Assembly (NCBI RefSeq): GCF_021117295.1 | Contig: NZ_CP088247.1 | Location: 2,495,001-2,559,000, forward strand | DNA: 64,000 nt | Direction: 5' to 3' | Origin: Methylorubrum sp. B1-46 | GTDB taxonomy: Bacteria; Pseudomonadota; Alphaproteobacteria; Rhizobiales; Beijerinckiaceae | In this document: positions 7,871 through 17,046 of the stretch, one piece after another | Position numbering within the stretch: the stretch's first letter is position 1 | How the letters are laid out: each line of letters starts with the position of its first letter | The notes under the pieces: model-generated | Seen by the model: the letters and a program-made list of their open reading frames with translations, nothing else | Databases searched by the model: none | What the model was told of the DNA's origin: nothing | Position numbers and translations under genes: made by a program

Positions 7871-8017
7871 GGACAATCCGCGTGCTGGGGCTGAAGGATG
7901 GATGACGCTCGCACCACGACCGCCATGCCGCCGCCACGGTCGGGTTTCAAGAGCGCGAAGATGCCGAACTGGTGCTTGAGATGGCCTCCGGCGGGGCGAG
8001 CGGAAGGATCGGGGACG

Positions 8018-8938
8018 ATGAGACGCGGGTCCGCAGGCTGCACGATCATCGCCTCGGCCGTCTCCCTGGCTGCCCTCCTCACGGCCGCGCCGGCCGCCGC
8101 GCAGGCGCCGTCGCCGTTCGGGCCGGGCCTGCCCTCGCCGGGCGTGACCGGGCCGATGCTGCCCCCGCCCGCGGCCGAGGGCGAGGCGGACCTCACGCTC
8201 TCGGCGGTCTTCGTCGGCGCGAACGGGCCGATCCGCTCTGGCCTGACCTGGCGCGTCTACGGCGAGAACGGGGATGGCGCCCGCCCGGCCATCGTCGCCC
8301 GCTCGAACGAGCCCGCCCCGACCTTCAAGCTCGCGGCCGGCGCCTACGTCGCCACCGTCACCTACGGCTATGCCAGCGCCTCGAAGCGGATCACCATGGC
8401 GGGCACCGCCAACACGGATCAGCTCCGCGTCGCGGCGGGCGCGCTCAAGCTGTCGGGCGCGGTCGGCGACCAGAAGATTCCGGGCAATCAGCTCGGCTTC
8501 TCGGTCTACGTGCCGATCGGGACGAATTCGGAAGGACGCCTCGTGCGCAGCGGCATCAAGGCCGGCGAGATCGTCCGCCTGCCCGAGGGCACCTATCACG
8601 TCGTGTCGAGCTACGGCGATTCGAACGCGATCCAGCGTGCCGATCTCCGGGTCGAGAACGGCAAGGTCACCGACGCGACCATGAACCACCGCGCCGCCAC
8701 CGTGACCCTGAAGCTCGTGGCCGCTCCCGGCTCCGAGGCGTTCGCCGGCACCGCCTTCAGCGTGCTGACGCCCGGTGGCGACACGATCCGCGAGGCGATC
8801 GGGGCCTTCCCTTCTGTGACGCTGGCGGAGGGCGACTACGTGCTGATCGCCCGGCATGACGGGCAGGTCTTCACCCGCGAGTTCAAGGTCGAGAGCGGGA
8901 TGGACCGCGACATCGAAGTCGTCGCCAAAGGAAGCTGA
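8018..8938 (+). CDS. secreted protein with three tandem beta-rich repeats
   Basis: 306 residues. ATG 8018 follows AAGGATCGGGGACG. Residues 1-30 are a signal peptide ending AAAQA, followed by a P/G-rich linker. Then come three units of about 75 residues at 58-128, 143-220 and 228-303. Each starts with a strand such as LTLSAVF, LKLSGAV or TLKLVA and a GLTWRVYG/GFSVYVP/AFSVLTP strand. Each then has an L-[AP]-x-G-[AT/D]-Y turn (LAAGAYVATVTYGY, LPEGTYHVVSSYGD, LAEGDYVLIARHDG) and a closing strand. This resembles PEGA- or carboxypeptidase-regulatory-like sandwiches. It is probably periplasmic; no function can be named. A second secreted protein follows 6 bp downstream. Confidence 0.75.
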   Translation: MRRGSAGCTIIASAVSLAALLTAAPAAAQAPSPFGPGLPSPGVTGPMLPPPAAEGEADLTLSAVFVGANGPIRSGLTWRVYGENGDGARPAIVARSNEPAPTFKLAAGAYVATVTYGYASASKRITMAGTANTDQLRVAAGALKLSGAVGDQKIPGNQLGFSVYVPIGTNSEGRLVRSGIKAGEIVRLPEGTYHVVSSYGDSNAIQRADLRVENGKVTDATMNHRAATVTLKLVAAPGSEAFAGTAFSVLTPGGDTIREAIGAFPSVTLAEGDYVLIARHDGQVFTREFKVESGMDRDIEVVAKGS

Positions 8939-8944
8939 AGCCCG

Positions 8945-9337
8945 ATGCGTCTGCGCACGACCGCCCTGGCGGCCCTCCTGATCCTGTCCGGCCTTCGCGG
9001 GGCGGAGGCGCAGACCGTCGTGGACGGCTCGGAGGCCGGCGTCGGAGCGGAGGCGGCGCACACCGCGCTGAGCCTGATCGAGCAGCAGATGCGCGATCCT
9101 GAGGCTCGGGTCGCCGACCTGCGGATCGGCCGGGCCGGGGCGCTCTGCGGCACGGTCGATGTGAGGAACCGCATGGGCGCCTATACCGGCCCCCGCCCGT
9201 TCGTCGCCGATCTCTCCGAGAAATTTCTCGGACGCCTGCCCGAGGGGCCGGAACTGCGCAGCCCCGGCTCCATGGTGGCGTTCCAGGCCATGGAGCGGGC
9301 GCGGTCGCTGTTCGAGGCGAACTGCACCGCCGGTTGA
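8945..9337 (+). CDS. small secreted protein of unknown function
   Basis: 130 residues. The first 23 are a signal peptide (ALAALLILSGLRGAEAQ). Two cysteines remain (in GALCGTVDVRN and near the C-terminus, EANCTAG) and could form a disulfide. The segment RIGRAGALCGTVDVRNRMGAYTG is in the style of small periplasmic proteins conserved in Methylobacterium-like genomes, but I do not recognise a named family. It starts 6 bp after the three-repeat protein, so the two are probably translated from one message. Confidence 0.65.
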   Translation: MRLRTTALAALLILSGLRGAEAQTVVDGSEAGVGAEAAHTALSLIEQQMRDPEARVADLRIGRAGALCGTVDVRNRMGAYTGPRPFVADLSEKFLGRLPEGPELRSPGSMVAFQAMERARSLFEANCTAG

Positions 9338-9343
9338 GTCGGC

Positions 9344-9475
9344 TCAGGCGAACGGCACGATCAGCGGCAGGGCCAGGAGAGCGCCGAGGGTCAAAACGAG
9401 GAGGTCGCGCAGGCGCCGGCCGAGCCAGGCACCGGTGCCGGGCTGGCGCGAATGGGTGTCTTCTGAAAGCGTCAT
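9344..9475 (-). CDS. 43-residue single-span membrane peptide
   Basis: Reads MTLSEDTHSRQPGTGAWLGR, then RLRDLLVLTLGALLALPLIV, then PFA and stop. An acidic/polar head of about 18 residues precedes a cluster of arginines and one hydrophobic helix at about 26-43. GGGAGA lies 7 bp upstream of the ATG. It is transcribed divergently from the MocR-type regulator at 9601, with only 125 bp between the two starts. This makes it a candidate target of that regulator. Its function is unknown. Confidence 0.6.
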   Translation of the reverse strand: MTLSEDTHSRQPGTGAWLGRRLRDLLVLTLGALLALPLIVPFA

Positions 9476-9545
9476 GGTCAGTCTCCCGTCTCTCGGTGGC
9501 TCCGATATGAGGGGATCGCCGCTTCTCCGACAGGGACGGTTGCAG

Positions 9546-9600
9546 TACGATTCCGAGGAACTGTCCGGGGCATGCGCCGGTACAGTTCGGAGGAACAGTC
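9546..9600. promoter_or_regulatory. candidate MocR operator: two 20-bp direct repeats
   Basis: TACGATTCCGAGGAACTGTC (9546-9565) and TACAGTTCGGAGGAACAGTC (9581-9600) agree at 16 of 20 positions and are 35 bp apart. The second ends exactly at the ATG of the regulator and contains its GGAGG ribosome site. The AACTGT / ACAGTT pair between them also forms an inverted repeat around GCATGC. MocR-family proteins are known to bind direct repeats in their own promoter regions, so autoregulation is the simplest reading. Confidence 0.6.
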
Positions 9601-10995
9601 ATGACGGTCACGGTCGAGGAGCCGGTCCTCTCACGGGTCGAGACGGTGATGCGTGCCATCGAGGCGCGGATCGAGGGCCGGGCGCTTGGCCCCGGCGCCC
9701 GGCTGCCCTCGGTGCGAGGGCTGGCCGAGAGCATGCAGGTCTCCAAATCGACCGTCGTCGAGGCCTATGACCGGCTGGCGGCGCGCGGCGCCATCGTCTC
9801 CCGCCCTGGCTCCGGTTTCTTCGTCTCCGCTCGGCCGGAGCCGCTCTGCCTTACCGCCATCGGGCCGCGGCTCGACCGGGCGGTCGATCCGGTCTGGATC
9901 ACCCGGCAGTCGCTGGAGGCGCGGCCGGACTCATTGAGGCCCGGCTGCGGCTGGCTCCCGCCGGACTGGCTGCCTGAGGCGGAGCTGCGCCGGGCGCTGC
10001 GCCAAGTCGCGCGGCAGAGCGCGGCGGTGATGTTCTACGACACGCCGCAGGGCCATGCGCCGCTCCGTCAGCAACTGGCGCTCCGTCTGACCGAGCGTGG
10101 CATCCGCGCCCATCCCGACCAGCTCGTGCTGACCGATTCGGTTACCCACGCCCTCGATCTCATCATCCGCTTCCTCGCTGAGCCCGGCGACACGGTGCTG
10201 CTCGACGATCCCTGCTACTTCTCGTTCCAGGCGCTCGCCCGTGCCCACCGCTTGCAGATGGTCGGCGTGCCGTTCGGGCCCGAGGGGCCGGATCTCGCGG
10301 CGTTCGAGCGGGCGCTGATCGAGCACAAGCCCCGCTTCTACATCACCAATTCCGGCCTCCAGAACCCGACCGGCGCCACCTTGAGCCCGGTCGCCGTCCA
10401 CCGCATCCTGCGGCTCGCCGAGATGCACGGCACGCTCATCGTCGAGGACGACGCCTACGCCGATTTCGAGGCCGAGCCGGGCCCCAGGCTGGCCGGCTTC
10501 GACGGGCTCGACCGGGTGATCCATGTCGGCGGCTTCTCGAAGACGATCTCGACCGGCGCCCGCGTTGGCGCGATCGCGATCCGCGACGACTGGGTCGAAC
10601 GCCTCGTCGATCTCAAGCTCGCGGTCTCGCTCAGCGACAACCATCTCACCGCGGCCACCGTCCACCGCTTCCTCGCCGAGGGCAGCTACCGCCACCACGT
10701 CGATGCCATGCGCACCCGGCTGGCGGAGGCCCGCGGCACGGTGGTGCGGCGGCTCGCCGAGGTCGGCGTCGCGGTGCCGTTCGTGCCGAGCGCGGGGATG
10801 TTCCTCTGGGGCCGCCTGCCGGACGGCCTCGACGCGACCAACGTCTCCCGCCGGGCGCTCGCCCGCGGCGTGGTGCTGGCGCCGGGCAACGTGTTCTCGC
10901 TGAGCCAGGGCGCTGCCGACGCCATGCGCTTCAACGTGGCGCAATGCGCCGACCCGCGGGTGTTTTCGGAGCTCGCGCGGGCGATGGAGGGGTGA
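9601..10995 (+). CDS. MocR/PdxR-type regulator: GntR HTH fused to PLP aminotransferase fold
   Basis: 464 residues. Residues 15-80 are a GntR winged helix (LPSVRGLAESMQVSKSTVVE, then YDRLAARGAIVSRPGSGFFV). Residues 105-460 are a type-I aminotransferase fold: DTPQGHAPLRQQLA, NSGLQNPTGATLSP, EDDAYADFE and the PLP lysine in GGFSKTISTGARVG (about K316). Family members sense PLP or an amino-compound and regulate a divergent gene. Here the divergent gene encodes the 43-residue membrane peptide, and strong direct repeats lie between. Confidence 0.93.
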   Translation: MTVTVEEPVLSRVETVMRAIEARIEGRALGPGARLPSVRGLAESMQVSKSTVVEAYDRLAARGAIVSRPGSGFFVSARPEPLCLTAIGPRLDRAVDPVWITRQSLEARPDSLRPGCGWLPPDWLPEAELRRALRQVARQSAAVMFYDTPQGHAPLRQQLALRLTERGIRAHPDQLVLTDSVTHALDLIIRFLAEPGDTVLLDDPCYFSFQALARAHRLQMVGVPFGPEGPDLAAFERALIEHKPRFYITNSGLQNPTGATLSPVAVHRILRLAEMHGTLIVEDDAYADFEAEPGPRLAGFDGLDRVIHVGGFSKTISTGARVGAIAIRDDWVERLVDLKLAVSLSDNHLTAATVHRFLAEGSYRHHVDAMRTRLAEARGTVVRRLAEVGVAVPFVPSAGMFLWGRLPDGLDATNVSRRALARGVVLAPGNVFSLSQGAADAMRFNVAQCADPRVFSELARAMEG

Positions 10996-11024
10996 GGCGC
11001 GAAGGCCCCGCCCCTCGTTCGTCT

Positions 11025-11107
11025 TAAGAGTGCCCCACAAAACTCCCGGTCTCTGACCGTCGTCACTCTGGCAATGACGGCGCAGCGGAAGTTTTGTGAG
11101 ACACTTA
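11025..11107. repeat. MITE-like element, 83 bp, TA-flanked (copy 1)
   Basis: Inverted ends: TAAGAGTGCCCCACAAAACT at the left, and at the right, read inward, TAAGTGTCTCACAAAACT. The copy at 16868 has the same ends and centre. The terminal TTA (11105-11107) is the thrS stop codon read on the minus strand. Both copies are bounded by TA, as expected for elements mobilised by IS630/Tc1-type transposases. The hairpin may also act as a thrS terminator. Confidence 0.7.
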
Positions 11108-13132
11108 CGGTGCGGGAACCTCGACGTGCTGGCCGTCGAGCACCGCATCCGTGCTCGGCAGGCTGTCGGCGGCGGCTTCGGCCCGGCGGCGATCCGGGGA
11201 GGTCGCCTCCTCGATGAAGGCCGCAAGCGCCGCGTCGAGGGTCAGCGTGGTGGTCTTCTGGCTGCCCAGCCGGCGCACCGAGACCGTGCGCTCCTCCGCC
11301 TCGCGGCGGCCGAGCGCCAGCAGTACCGGCACCTTGGCCAGCGAGTGCTCACGGACCTTGTAGTTGATTTTCTCGTTTCTTAGGTCGGCTTCCACACGCA
11401 GGCCCGCGCGCTCCAGCACGCGGACCACTTCGCGGGCGTAGGCGTCGGCATCGCTGGTGATCGTCGCCACCACCACCTGCACCGGCGCGAGCCAGAGCGG
11501 GAAGTGCCCCGCAAAATGCTCGATCAGGATGCCGGTGAAGCGCTCCATCGAGCCGCAAATGGCACGGTGGATCATCACCGGCGGCTTCTTCTGGCTGTCG
11601 GCGTCGATGTAGCTCGCGTCGAACCGCTCCGGCAGGTTGAAGTCGACCTGCGTCGTGCCGCATTGCCAGTCGCGGCCGATGGCGTCGCGCAGCACATACT
11701 CGAATTTCGGCCCGTAGAACGCGCCCTCGCCGGGATTGACCGCGGTCTTGATCCGGCCGCCGGACTGCTCCTCGATCTCTCCCAGCACCCGCGTCATCAC
11801 CGCTTCGGCGTGGTCCCACAGCGCGTCCGAGCCGACGCGCTTCTCGGGGCGCGTCGAGAGCTTCACCAGGATCTGGTCGAAGCCGAAATCGGCGTAGGTC
11901 GAGAGGATCAGGTCGTTGATCTTCAGGCACTCGGCGGCGAGCTGGTCCTCGGTGCAGAAGATGTGTGCGTCGTCCTGGGTGAAGCCGCGCACGCGCATCA
12001 GGCCGTGCATGGCGCCCGACGGCTCGTAGCGGTGAACCACGCCGAACTCGGCCATGCGCAGCGGCAGGTCGCGGTAGGATTTCAGGCCATGCTTGAAGAT
12101 CTGCACGTGGCCGGGGCAGTTCATCGGCTTGAGGGCAAACCAGCGCTTGTCCTCGGCCTCCTCGCCGGCGGATTGGGCCGCGAACATGTTCTCGCGGTAC
12201 CAGCCCCAGTGGCCGGAGGTCTCCCACAGCGATTTGTCGAGGATCTGCGGGGCGTTCACCTCGGCGTAGTCGCCCTTCAGGCGGCGGCGCATGTAGGCGA
12301 TCAGCTCTTGGAAGATGGTCCAGCCCTTGGCGTGCCAGAACACGACGCCCGGCCCTTCCTCCTGGAAGTGGAACAGGTCCATTTCCTTGCCGAGCCTGCG
12401 GTGGTCGCGGCGCTCGGCCTCCTCCAGCCGGTGCAGGTAGGCGTCGAGGTCGCCTTGAGAGGCCCAGGCGGTGCCGTAGATGCGCGTCAGCATCGGGTTG
12501 TTGGAATCACCCCGCCAATAGGCGCCCGCGACCTTCATCAGCTTGAAGGCCGCGCCGACCTTGCCCGTCGAAGTCATGTGCGGGCCGCGGCAGAGGTCGA
12601 ACCAGTCGCCCTGGCGGTAGATCTTCAGATCCTCGCCCGGCGGAATCGCATCGACCAGCTCGACCTTGTAGCTCTCGCCCTTGTCGGCGAAGAGTTTTTT
12701 CACGTCGTCACGGGTCCAGACCTCTTTGGTGAAGGGCGCATCGCGCGAAATGATCTCGCGCATCTTCGCCTCGATCTTCGGGAAGTCCTCGGGCGTGAAG
12801 GGCTCATCCTTGGCGAAGTCGTAGTAGAAGCCGTTCTCGATGACGGGGCCGATCGTCACCTGCGTGCCGGGCCACAGCGCCTGCACGGCTTCCGCCAGCA
12901 CGTGCGCGCAATCGTGGCGGATCAGTTCGAGCGCCCGCGGGTCGTCGCGCGAGAGGAACTCGATCGCGGCATCCGCCTCGATCGTGTCGTCGAGGTCGCG
13001 CACCGTGCCGTCGAGCGCCATGGCAACCGTGCGCTTGGCGAGCGACTTGGCGATGCCCTCCACCACGGTCCGGCCGGTCACCGCGGCGTCGTACGCGCGG
13101 GTGTTGCCGTCGGGGAAGGTCAGGATGGGCAT
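11105..13132 (-). CDS. thrS: threonine--tRNA ligase
   Basis: 675 residues, standard length. N-terminal TGS domain at 1-62 ([15 protein letters not shown]). The editing domain begins with the [11 protein letters not shown] metal/water motif near 73-83. Class II catalytic core: motif 2 region [20 protein letters not shown] and zinc-binding [14 protein letters not shown]-terminal anticodon-binding domain holds [15 protein letters not shown]. It charges tRNA-Thr and hydrolyses Ser-tRNA-Thr in the cytosol. The stop codon lies inside the end of a MITE-like repeat. An upstream spacer of 200 bp gives room for its own promoter. Confidence 0.97.
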   Translation of the reverse strand: MPILTFPDGNTRAYDAAVTGRTVVEGIAKSLAKRTVAMALDGTVRDLDDTIEADAAIEFLSRDDPRALELIRHDCAHVLAEAVQALWPGTQVTIGPVIENGFYYDFAKDEPFTPEDFPKIEAKMREIISRDAPFTKEVWTRDDVKKLFADKGESYKVELVDAIPPGEDLKIYRQGDWFDLCRGPHMTSTGKVGAAFKLMKVAGAYWRGDSNNPMLTRIYGTAWASQGDLDAYLHRLEEAERRDHRRLGKEMDLFHFQEEGPGVVFWHAKGWTIFQELIAYMRRRLKGDYAEVNAPQILDKSLWETSGHWGWYRENMFAAQSAGEEAEDKRWFALKPMNCPGHVQIFKHGLKSYRDLPLRMAEFGVVHRYEPSGAMHGLMRVRGFTQDDAHIFCTEDQLAAECLKINDLILSTYADFGFDQILVKLSTRPEKRVGSDALWDHAEAVMTRVLGEIEEQSGGRIKTAVNPGEGAFYGPKFEYVLRDAIGRDWQCGTTQVDFNLPERFDASYIDADSQKKPPVMIHRAICGSMERFTGILIEHFAGHFPLWLAPVQVVVATITSDADAYAREVVRVLERAGLRVEADLRNEKINYKVREHSLAKVPVLLALGRREAEERTVSVRRLGSQKTTTLTLDAALAAFIEEATSPDRRRAEAAADSLPSTDAVLDGQHVEVPAP

Positions 13133-13336
13133 GATGGGACCGTGATTTTGCGAAGCGTGCCCCGCGGTGGGGACGGCGGGTTTTCGGAAGGCGGACGCGG
13201 TAAGTCAATGCTGACTCACGACGCCGAGAGACAACCGAAGCCCACAGAGCCTGTTTGACGGAGCCGTTCGGCATCCACGACGGTCCTCATGCTGAGGAGC
13301 GGGGAGCCTTCCACACACTTGGTTTGAAGGCAGCCG

Positions 13337-14149
13337 TCACAGATCGTCCGGTCCCCAGCCGAGGCGCAGGGCGATCGCCCGAGCCTCGGCGTCGTCGAGG
13401 AACAGCACCAGCCCGGCCCCGCCATCGGCGGCGACGCGGAAGCGCCGCGTCTCACCCGCTGGCCGGTGCGCGTCGAGCTGTTCGAGCAGGCTCCAGTCGA
13501 AGTTCTTGTCGGCCGGAAAGGTGAGGGGCGGGATCGGCGGCTCGGTCTCGAACGCGACGCGGAAGCCGTGTCCATAGGGACCGAGCCCCGGCACGCGGGA
13601 GACGGTGACATCGTGGCCGGTCCAGACCCCGGCGACCGCGATCAGCCGGGCGAACAGGTCGCGATAGGTGTCCTCGTCGGCGCCGTCGTAGCAGTGATCT
13701 TCGAAGATCGCCGCGTTGGCGAATTCGTCCTCGATCCCGTCCGCCAAGGCGCGGTAACTCCACAGGATGTCGATCGAGAGCGTCTCCGGGCTGCGCTCCG
13801 TCAGCGACAGGGGCTCGTTGTCGTCGCCCGCCGCGAACTCGGGATGTTCCGCCATCGACCGCGCGACTGCGCGCCGGTCCATCTTCTCGTAGTGCGGACC
13901 GAGCCGGAGGCCGGCGGCGATCAGGCTCTCGAGAGCCGCCTCGACCGCGTCGATCTCCGCCTCGCTGCGGGGTTGCGGCGGCTGAGGCTTCGGCTCCCAG
14001 ACCGCCACAGGCGGCCTCGGCGTGTCGATCGCCGCCTCGCCGCGCCCTTGCGGCGGTCTCCAGACCACGGTGGACGGAGCCGACGCCGGCGGGTGATCCC
14101 AGCCGAGCAGGCGGCGGAGCCAGCCGATCAAGGCGTCCCCCAGAGCCAA
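13337..14149 (-). CDS. conserved hypothetical protein, cytoplasmic
   Basis: 270 residues. A proline-rich, low-complexity segment (about 20-65) links a short hydrophobic N-terminus (ALIGWLRRLLGW) to a folded acidic domain. That domain includes ALESLIAAGLRLGPHYEKMDRR, DILWSYRALADGIEDEFAN and DEDTYRDLFARLIAVAG. The last third has an alternating strand pattern ending LFLDDAEARAIALRLGW. I do not recognise a family. Its 5' end overlaps the end of the ROK kinase gene by 22 bp, so it is probably the distal gene of that operon. Confidence 0.65.
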   Translation of the reverse strand: MALGDALIGWLRRLLGWDHPPASAPSTVVWRPPQGRGEAAIDTPRPPVAVWEPKPQPPQPRSEAEIDAVEAALESLIAAGLRLGPHYEKMDRRAVARSMAEHPEFAAGDDNEPLSLTERSPETLSIDILWSYRALADGIEDEFANAAIFEDHCYDGADEDTYRDLFARLIAVAGVWTGHDVTVSRVPGLGPYGHGFRVAFETEPPIPPLTFPADKNFDWSLLEQLDAHRPAGETRRFRVAADGGAGLVLFLDDAEARAIALRLGWGPDDL

Positions 14150-15045
14150 GCCGCGCCGCGCACGCCCGAGGCGTCGCCGTGCCGACTCGCTCGGACCGGC
14201 GTGTCGAAGGCGTCGGTGAAGACGTGCGGCCCGATCGCGTCGGGCAACGCCGCGACGAGGCCCTCGACCCGCGACAGGCCGCCGCCGAGCACGATCACAT
14301 CCGGGTCGAGGATGTTGACCACATGGGCGATGCCGCGTCCGAGCCGGTCGCGGTGGCGCACCAGCGCCGCAAGGGCAGCCGCATCGCCGCCTTCGGCACG
14401 CGCGACGATTTCCTCGCCGCTCCGGCTTTCTCCCGTGCGGCGGAAGAAATCGGCGGAAAGGCCGGGGCCGGAGAGCCAGGTCTCAAGGCAGCCGTGGCGG
14501 CCGCAATAGCAGGCGGGGCCGGGGCGCTCGTCGTCGTGTGGCCAGGGCAGGGGATTGTGGCCCCATTCCCCGGCAATGGCGTTGCGGCCGGTCAGCGCCT
14601 GCCCCTGGAGGGCGATGCCCGAGCCGACGCCGGTGCCGAGGATGATCGCCCAGACGATGGCTGCGCCCGCGCCGGCCCCGTCCACGGCTTCCGAGACGGC
14701 GAGGCAGTTGGCGTCGTTCTCGATCCGCACCGGGCGGCCGAGGCGGGCGGAGAGATCCTCCGCGAAGGGCCGGCCGTTCAGCCAGACCGAGTTGGCGTTC
14801 TTGATCAAGCCCGTAGCGCGGGAGATCGCGCCGGGCATGCCGACGCCGACGCTCGCCCCCGCGGTTCCGGCCTGCCGCTCCAGAGCGGCAACGAGGCCGG
14901 CGATGGCGTCGAGCGTCCCCTCATAGTCGCCGCGCGGAGTCGGAACACGAGACTCTGCTCGCGTCGTCCCGTCGGCGTCGAGGACGATCCCGGCGATCTT
15001 GGTGCCGCCGAGATCGATCCCGAACCGTAAAGCATCGGAGACCAA
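14128..15045 (-). CDS. ROK-family sugar kinase (fructokinase / N-acetylglucosamine kinase type)
   Basis: 305 residues. Phosphate-1 motif FGIDLGGTKIAGIVLD at 8-23; IENDANCLAVSEA in the sugar-binding part; LGTGVGSGIAL. The zinc-binding ROK signature is complete: GEWGHNPLPWP followed by CYCGRHGCLETWLSGPG with the C-x-C-x4-C pattern. VIVLGGGLS closes the ATP site. Length and motifs fit ATP-dependent phosphorylation of fructose, mannose or an amino sugar; the exact sugar cannot be read. It lies 7 bp downstream of dctA on the same strand, which is a close but functionally unexplained pairing. Confidence 0.9.
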   Translation of the reverse strand: MVSDALRFGIDLGGTKIAGIVLDADGTTRAESRVPTPRGDYEGTLDAIAGLVAALERQAGTAGASVGVGMPGAISRATGLIKNANSVWLNGRPFAEDLSARLGRPVRIENDANCLAVSEAVDGAGAGAAIVWAIILGTGVGSGIALQGQALTGRNAIAGEWGHNPLPWPHDDERPGPACYCGRHGCLETWLSGPGLSADFFRRTGESRSGEEIVARAEGGDAAALAALVRHRDRLGRGIAHVVNILDPDVIVLGGGLSRVEGLVAALPDAIGPHVFTDAFDTPVRASRHGDASGVRGAAWLWGTP

Positions 15046-15052
15046 GGCGGCT

Positions 15053-16453
15053 CTACTGCGCCGCGACGGCCTTCGGGGTCGTGGGAGTGTGCTCCTCGCC
15101 GGGGCCTTCGGGTGCCTCGTCCGAGATCTCGGTGCCGATCGAGAAGGGATGCGCCATCACCTCGGCGAGCTTGGTCTTGTCGAGCTCGCCCTCCCAGCGG
15201 GAGACGACGACGGTGGCGACGCCGTTGCCGATGAGGTTGGTGAGCGCGCGGCACTCCGACATGAACTTGTCGACGCCGAGCACCAGGGTCATGGCCGCCA
15301 CCGGCACTGGGTTGCCGGGGATGGCGGCCAGCGTCGCGGCCAGCGTGATGAAGCCGGCGCCGGTCACGCCCGAGGCGCCCTTCGAGGTCAGCATGGCGAC
15401 GAGGAAGATCGTCGCGTACTGCCCGACCGAGAGGTCGGCGCCCACCGCCTGCGCCAGGAACAGGGTGGTGAGCGTCATGTAGATGTTGGTGCCGTCGAGG
15501 TTGAACGAGTAGCCCGTCGGGATCACGAGGCCCACGACCGAATCCGAGGCGCCGAGGCGCTTCATCTTGGTCATCATGTGCGGCAGCACGGTCTCGGAGG
15601 ACGAGGTGCCGAGCACGATCAGCAACTCGTCCTTGATGTAGGCCAGGAACTTGATGATCGAGAAGCCGGCGAACGCCGCGATGCCGCCGAGCACGACGAA
15701 GATGAACACCAGCGAGGTAGTGTAGAAGGTGCCGACCAGCCAGGCGAGGTCGATCACCTTGCCGATGCCGTACTGGCCGACCGTGAAGGCCATGGCGCCG
15801 AAGGCGCCGATCGGGGCGAGCTTCACCACGAGGCCGATGATGCGGAAGAACACCTGACCCGCCGCGTCGATGCCGCGGGTGATGCCGGCGCCCTTCTCGC
15901 CCATGCCGGTGAGCACGACGCCCGTGAGCACCGAGATCAGCAGGACCTGAAGCAGGTCACCGGTGGCGAAGGCGTCGAAGAAGCTCTTGGGGATGATCGC
16001 CAGGATGTGAGCGATCGTGGAATCGGCCGCCGCCTTGCTGGCGTAGCCCTCGACCGCCTTGGCATCGAGCTTCGACACGTCGGCGCCGAAGCCGGCACCC
16101 GGCTGGATCACCTCGCCGACGATGATGCCGATGAGAAGTGCCAGGGAGGAGACGACCTCGAAATAGATCAGGGCTTTGAGGCCGACGCGGCCGACCTTCT
16201 TCAGGTCGCCGATCGAGGCAATGCCGTGGACGATGGTGCAGAAGATGATCGGCGCGATCAGCATCTTGATGAGCGCGATGAAGGCGTCGCCGAGCCACTT
16301 CATCGACTTGCCCCATTCCGGGCTGAGCCAACCGAGCAGGACGCCGATCACGATGGCGATCAGCACCTGGATGTAGAGCACCCGGTACCAAGGCACGTGG
16401 GCGGCCGGCTGCGCGCCGTGGGCGCCCGCATCAGGCGTTGCGGAATGGGCCAT
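15053..16453 (-). CDS. dctA: C4-dicarboxylate:cation symporter DctA
   Basis: 466 residues. Eight transmembrane helices plus re-entrant loops of the DAACS family. The signature serine-rich loop is [18 protein letters not shown]. The substrate/cation region includes [20 protein letters not shown] in pieces, and [20 protein letters not shown] and [13 protein letters not shown] follow. The N-terminal tail of about 20 residues and a 30-residue acidic C-terminal tail are longer than in E. coli DctA. It imports succinate, malate or fumarate across the inner membrane. The 590-bp spacer upstream should hold its promoter; I found no clear sigma-54 box there. Confidence 0.93.
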   Translation of the reverse strand: MAHSATPDAGAHGAQPAAHVPWYRVLYIQVLIAIVIGVLLGWLSPEWGKSMKWLGDAFIALIKMLIAPIIFCTIVHGIASIGDLKKVGRVGLKALIYFEVVSSLALLIGIIVGEVIQPGAGFGADVSKLDAKAVEGYASKAAADSTIAHILAIIPKSFFDAFATGDLLQVLLISVLTGVVLTGMGEKGAGITRGIDAAGQVFFRIIGLVVKLAPIGAFGAMAFTVGQYGIGKVIDLAWLVGTFYTTSLVFIFVVLGGIAAFAGFSIIKFLAYIKDELLIVLGTSSSETVLPHMMTKMKRLGASDSVVGLVIPTGYSFNLDGTNIYMTLTTLFLAQAVGADLSVGQYATIFLVAMLTSKGASGVTGAGFITLAATLAAIPGNPVPVAAMTLVLGVDKFMSECRALTNLIGNGVATVVVSRWEGELDKTKLAEVMAHPFSIGTEISDEAPEGPGEEHTPTTPKAVAAQ

Positions 16454-17046
16454 GTTTCCTCACCGATACCGTGTCGCGCGGCCTCGCCCGGGCGGCTTTG
16501 GGCGGACGCTAGTCTCTTTAATTTCAGTGCTCAATCGCACATCGGTAGTCAGAGCCGCCTTTGTAACTGACGACACCTTGGTCACTCCGGCATCGCCTTG
16601 CTGTCGGCCGGAGCCCCTGTTGCGCGCGGCTGATGGCAAGGATGCACGGTCGATGCAAGGGGCAGGCGCTGTGATGTCGCAGTCCTGGCGACGGATTAGC
16701 GGGAACCCGGAAACGTGTGGCTCCGCGCGGCCTCCCGCTCCGCGATCGTCCCGGTCCGCAAACGGGGCGTCGTCTCGGCTCTTCCCCTTGGCCGGGGAGC
16801 GCTTTAGAAGCACTGCATGTTCGGCCTCATCTCCTCCGCGACGCGAATTACGGGCCCGGCCTCCGCGTAAGAGTGACTCACGAAACTCCCGGTCACCGAC
16901 CGTTCTCGCTCTGGCGAGGACAGCGCGGCGGGAGTTTTGTGAGAGACACTAAGGCGCCGCACTGGCGGCCGCCCCGGATGCCGGGTGACGCCTTCCGCCT
17001 GTTTCCCTGATCGCCGTCCTCCTGCGACGAGAATTCTGCCGAACCC
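16454..17046. other. 593-bp spacer between dctA and ileS
   Basis: Divergent promoters of dctA and ileS must lie here. Possible frames on both strands have no homology, no ribosome sites and shadow-like composition. The only definite content is the MITE-like repeat at 16868-16952. Confidence 0.6.
16868..16952. repeat. MITE-like element, 85 bp, TA-flanked (copy 2)
   Basis: Same family as 11025-11107. It starts TAAGAGTGACTCACGAAACT and ends GGAGTTTTGTGAGAGACACT followed by TA. The central part (GACCGT..TC.CTCTGGC.A.GAC.GCGC) matches copy 1 apart from scattered substitutions. The element lies 95 bp upstream of ileS, so it is in its 5' region. Confidence 0.7.

Noticed and set aside
15053..16560. 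Sigma-54 promoter before dctA
   Set aside because: No GG-N10-GC element at the right distance was found in the upstream spacer on the minus strand.
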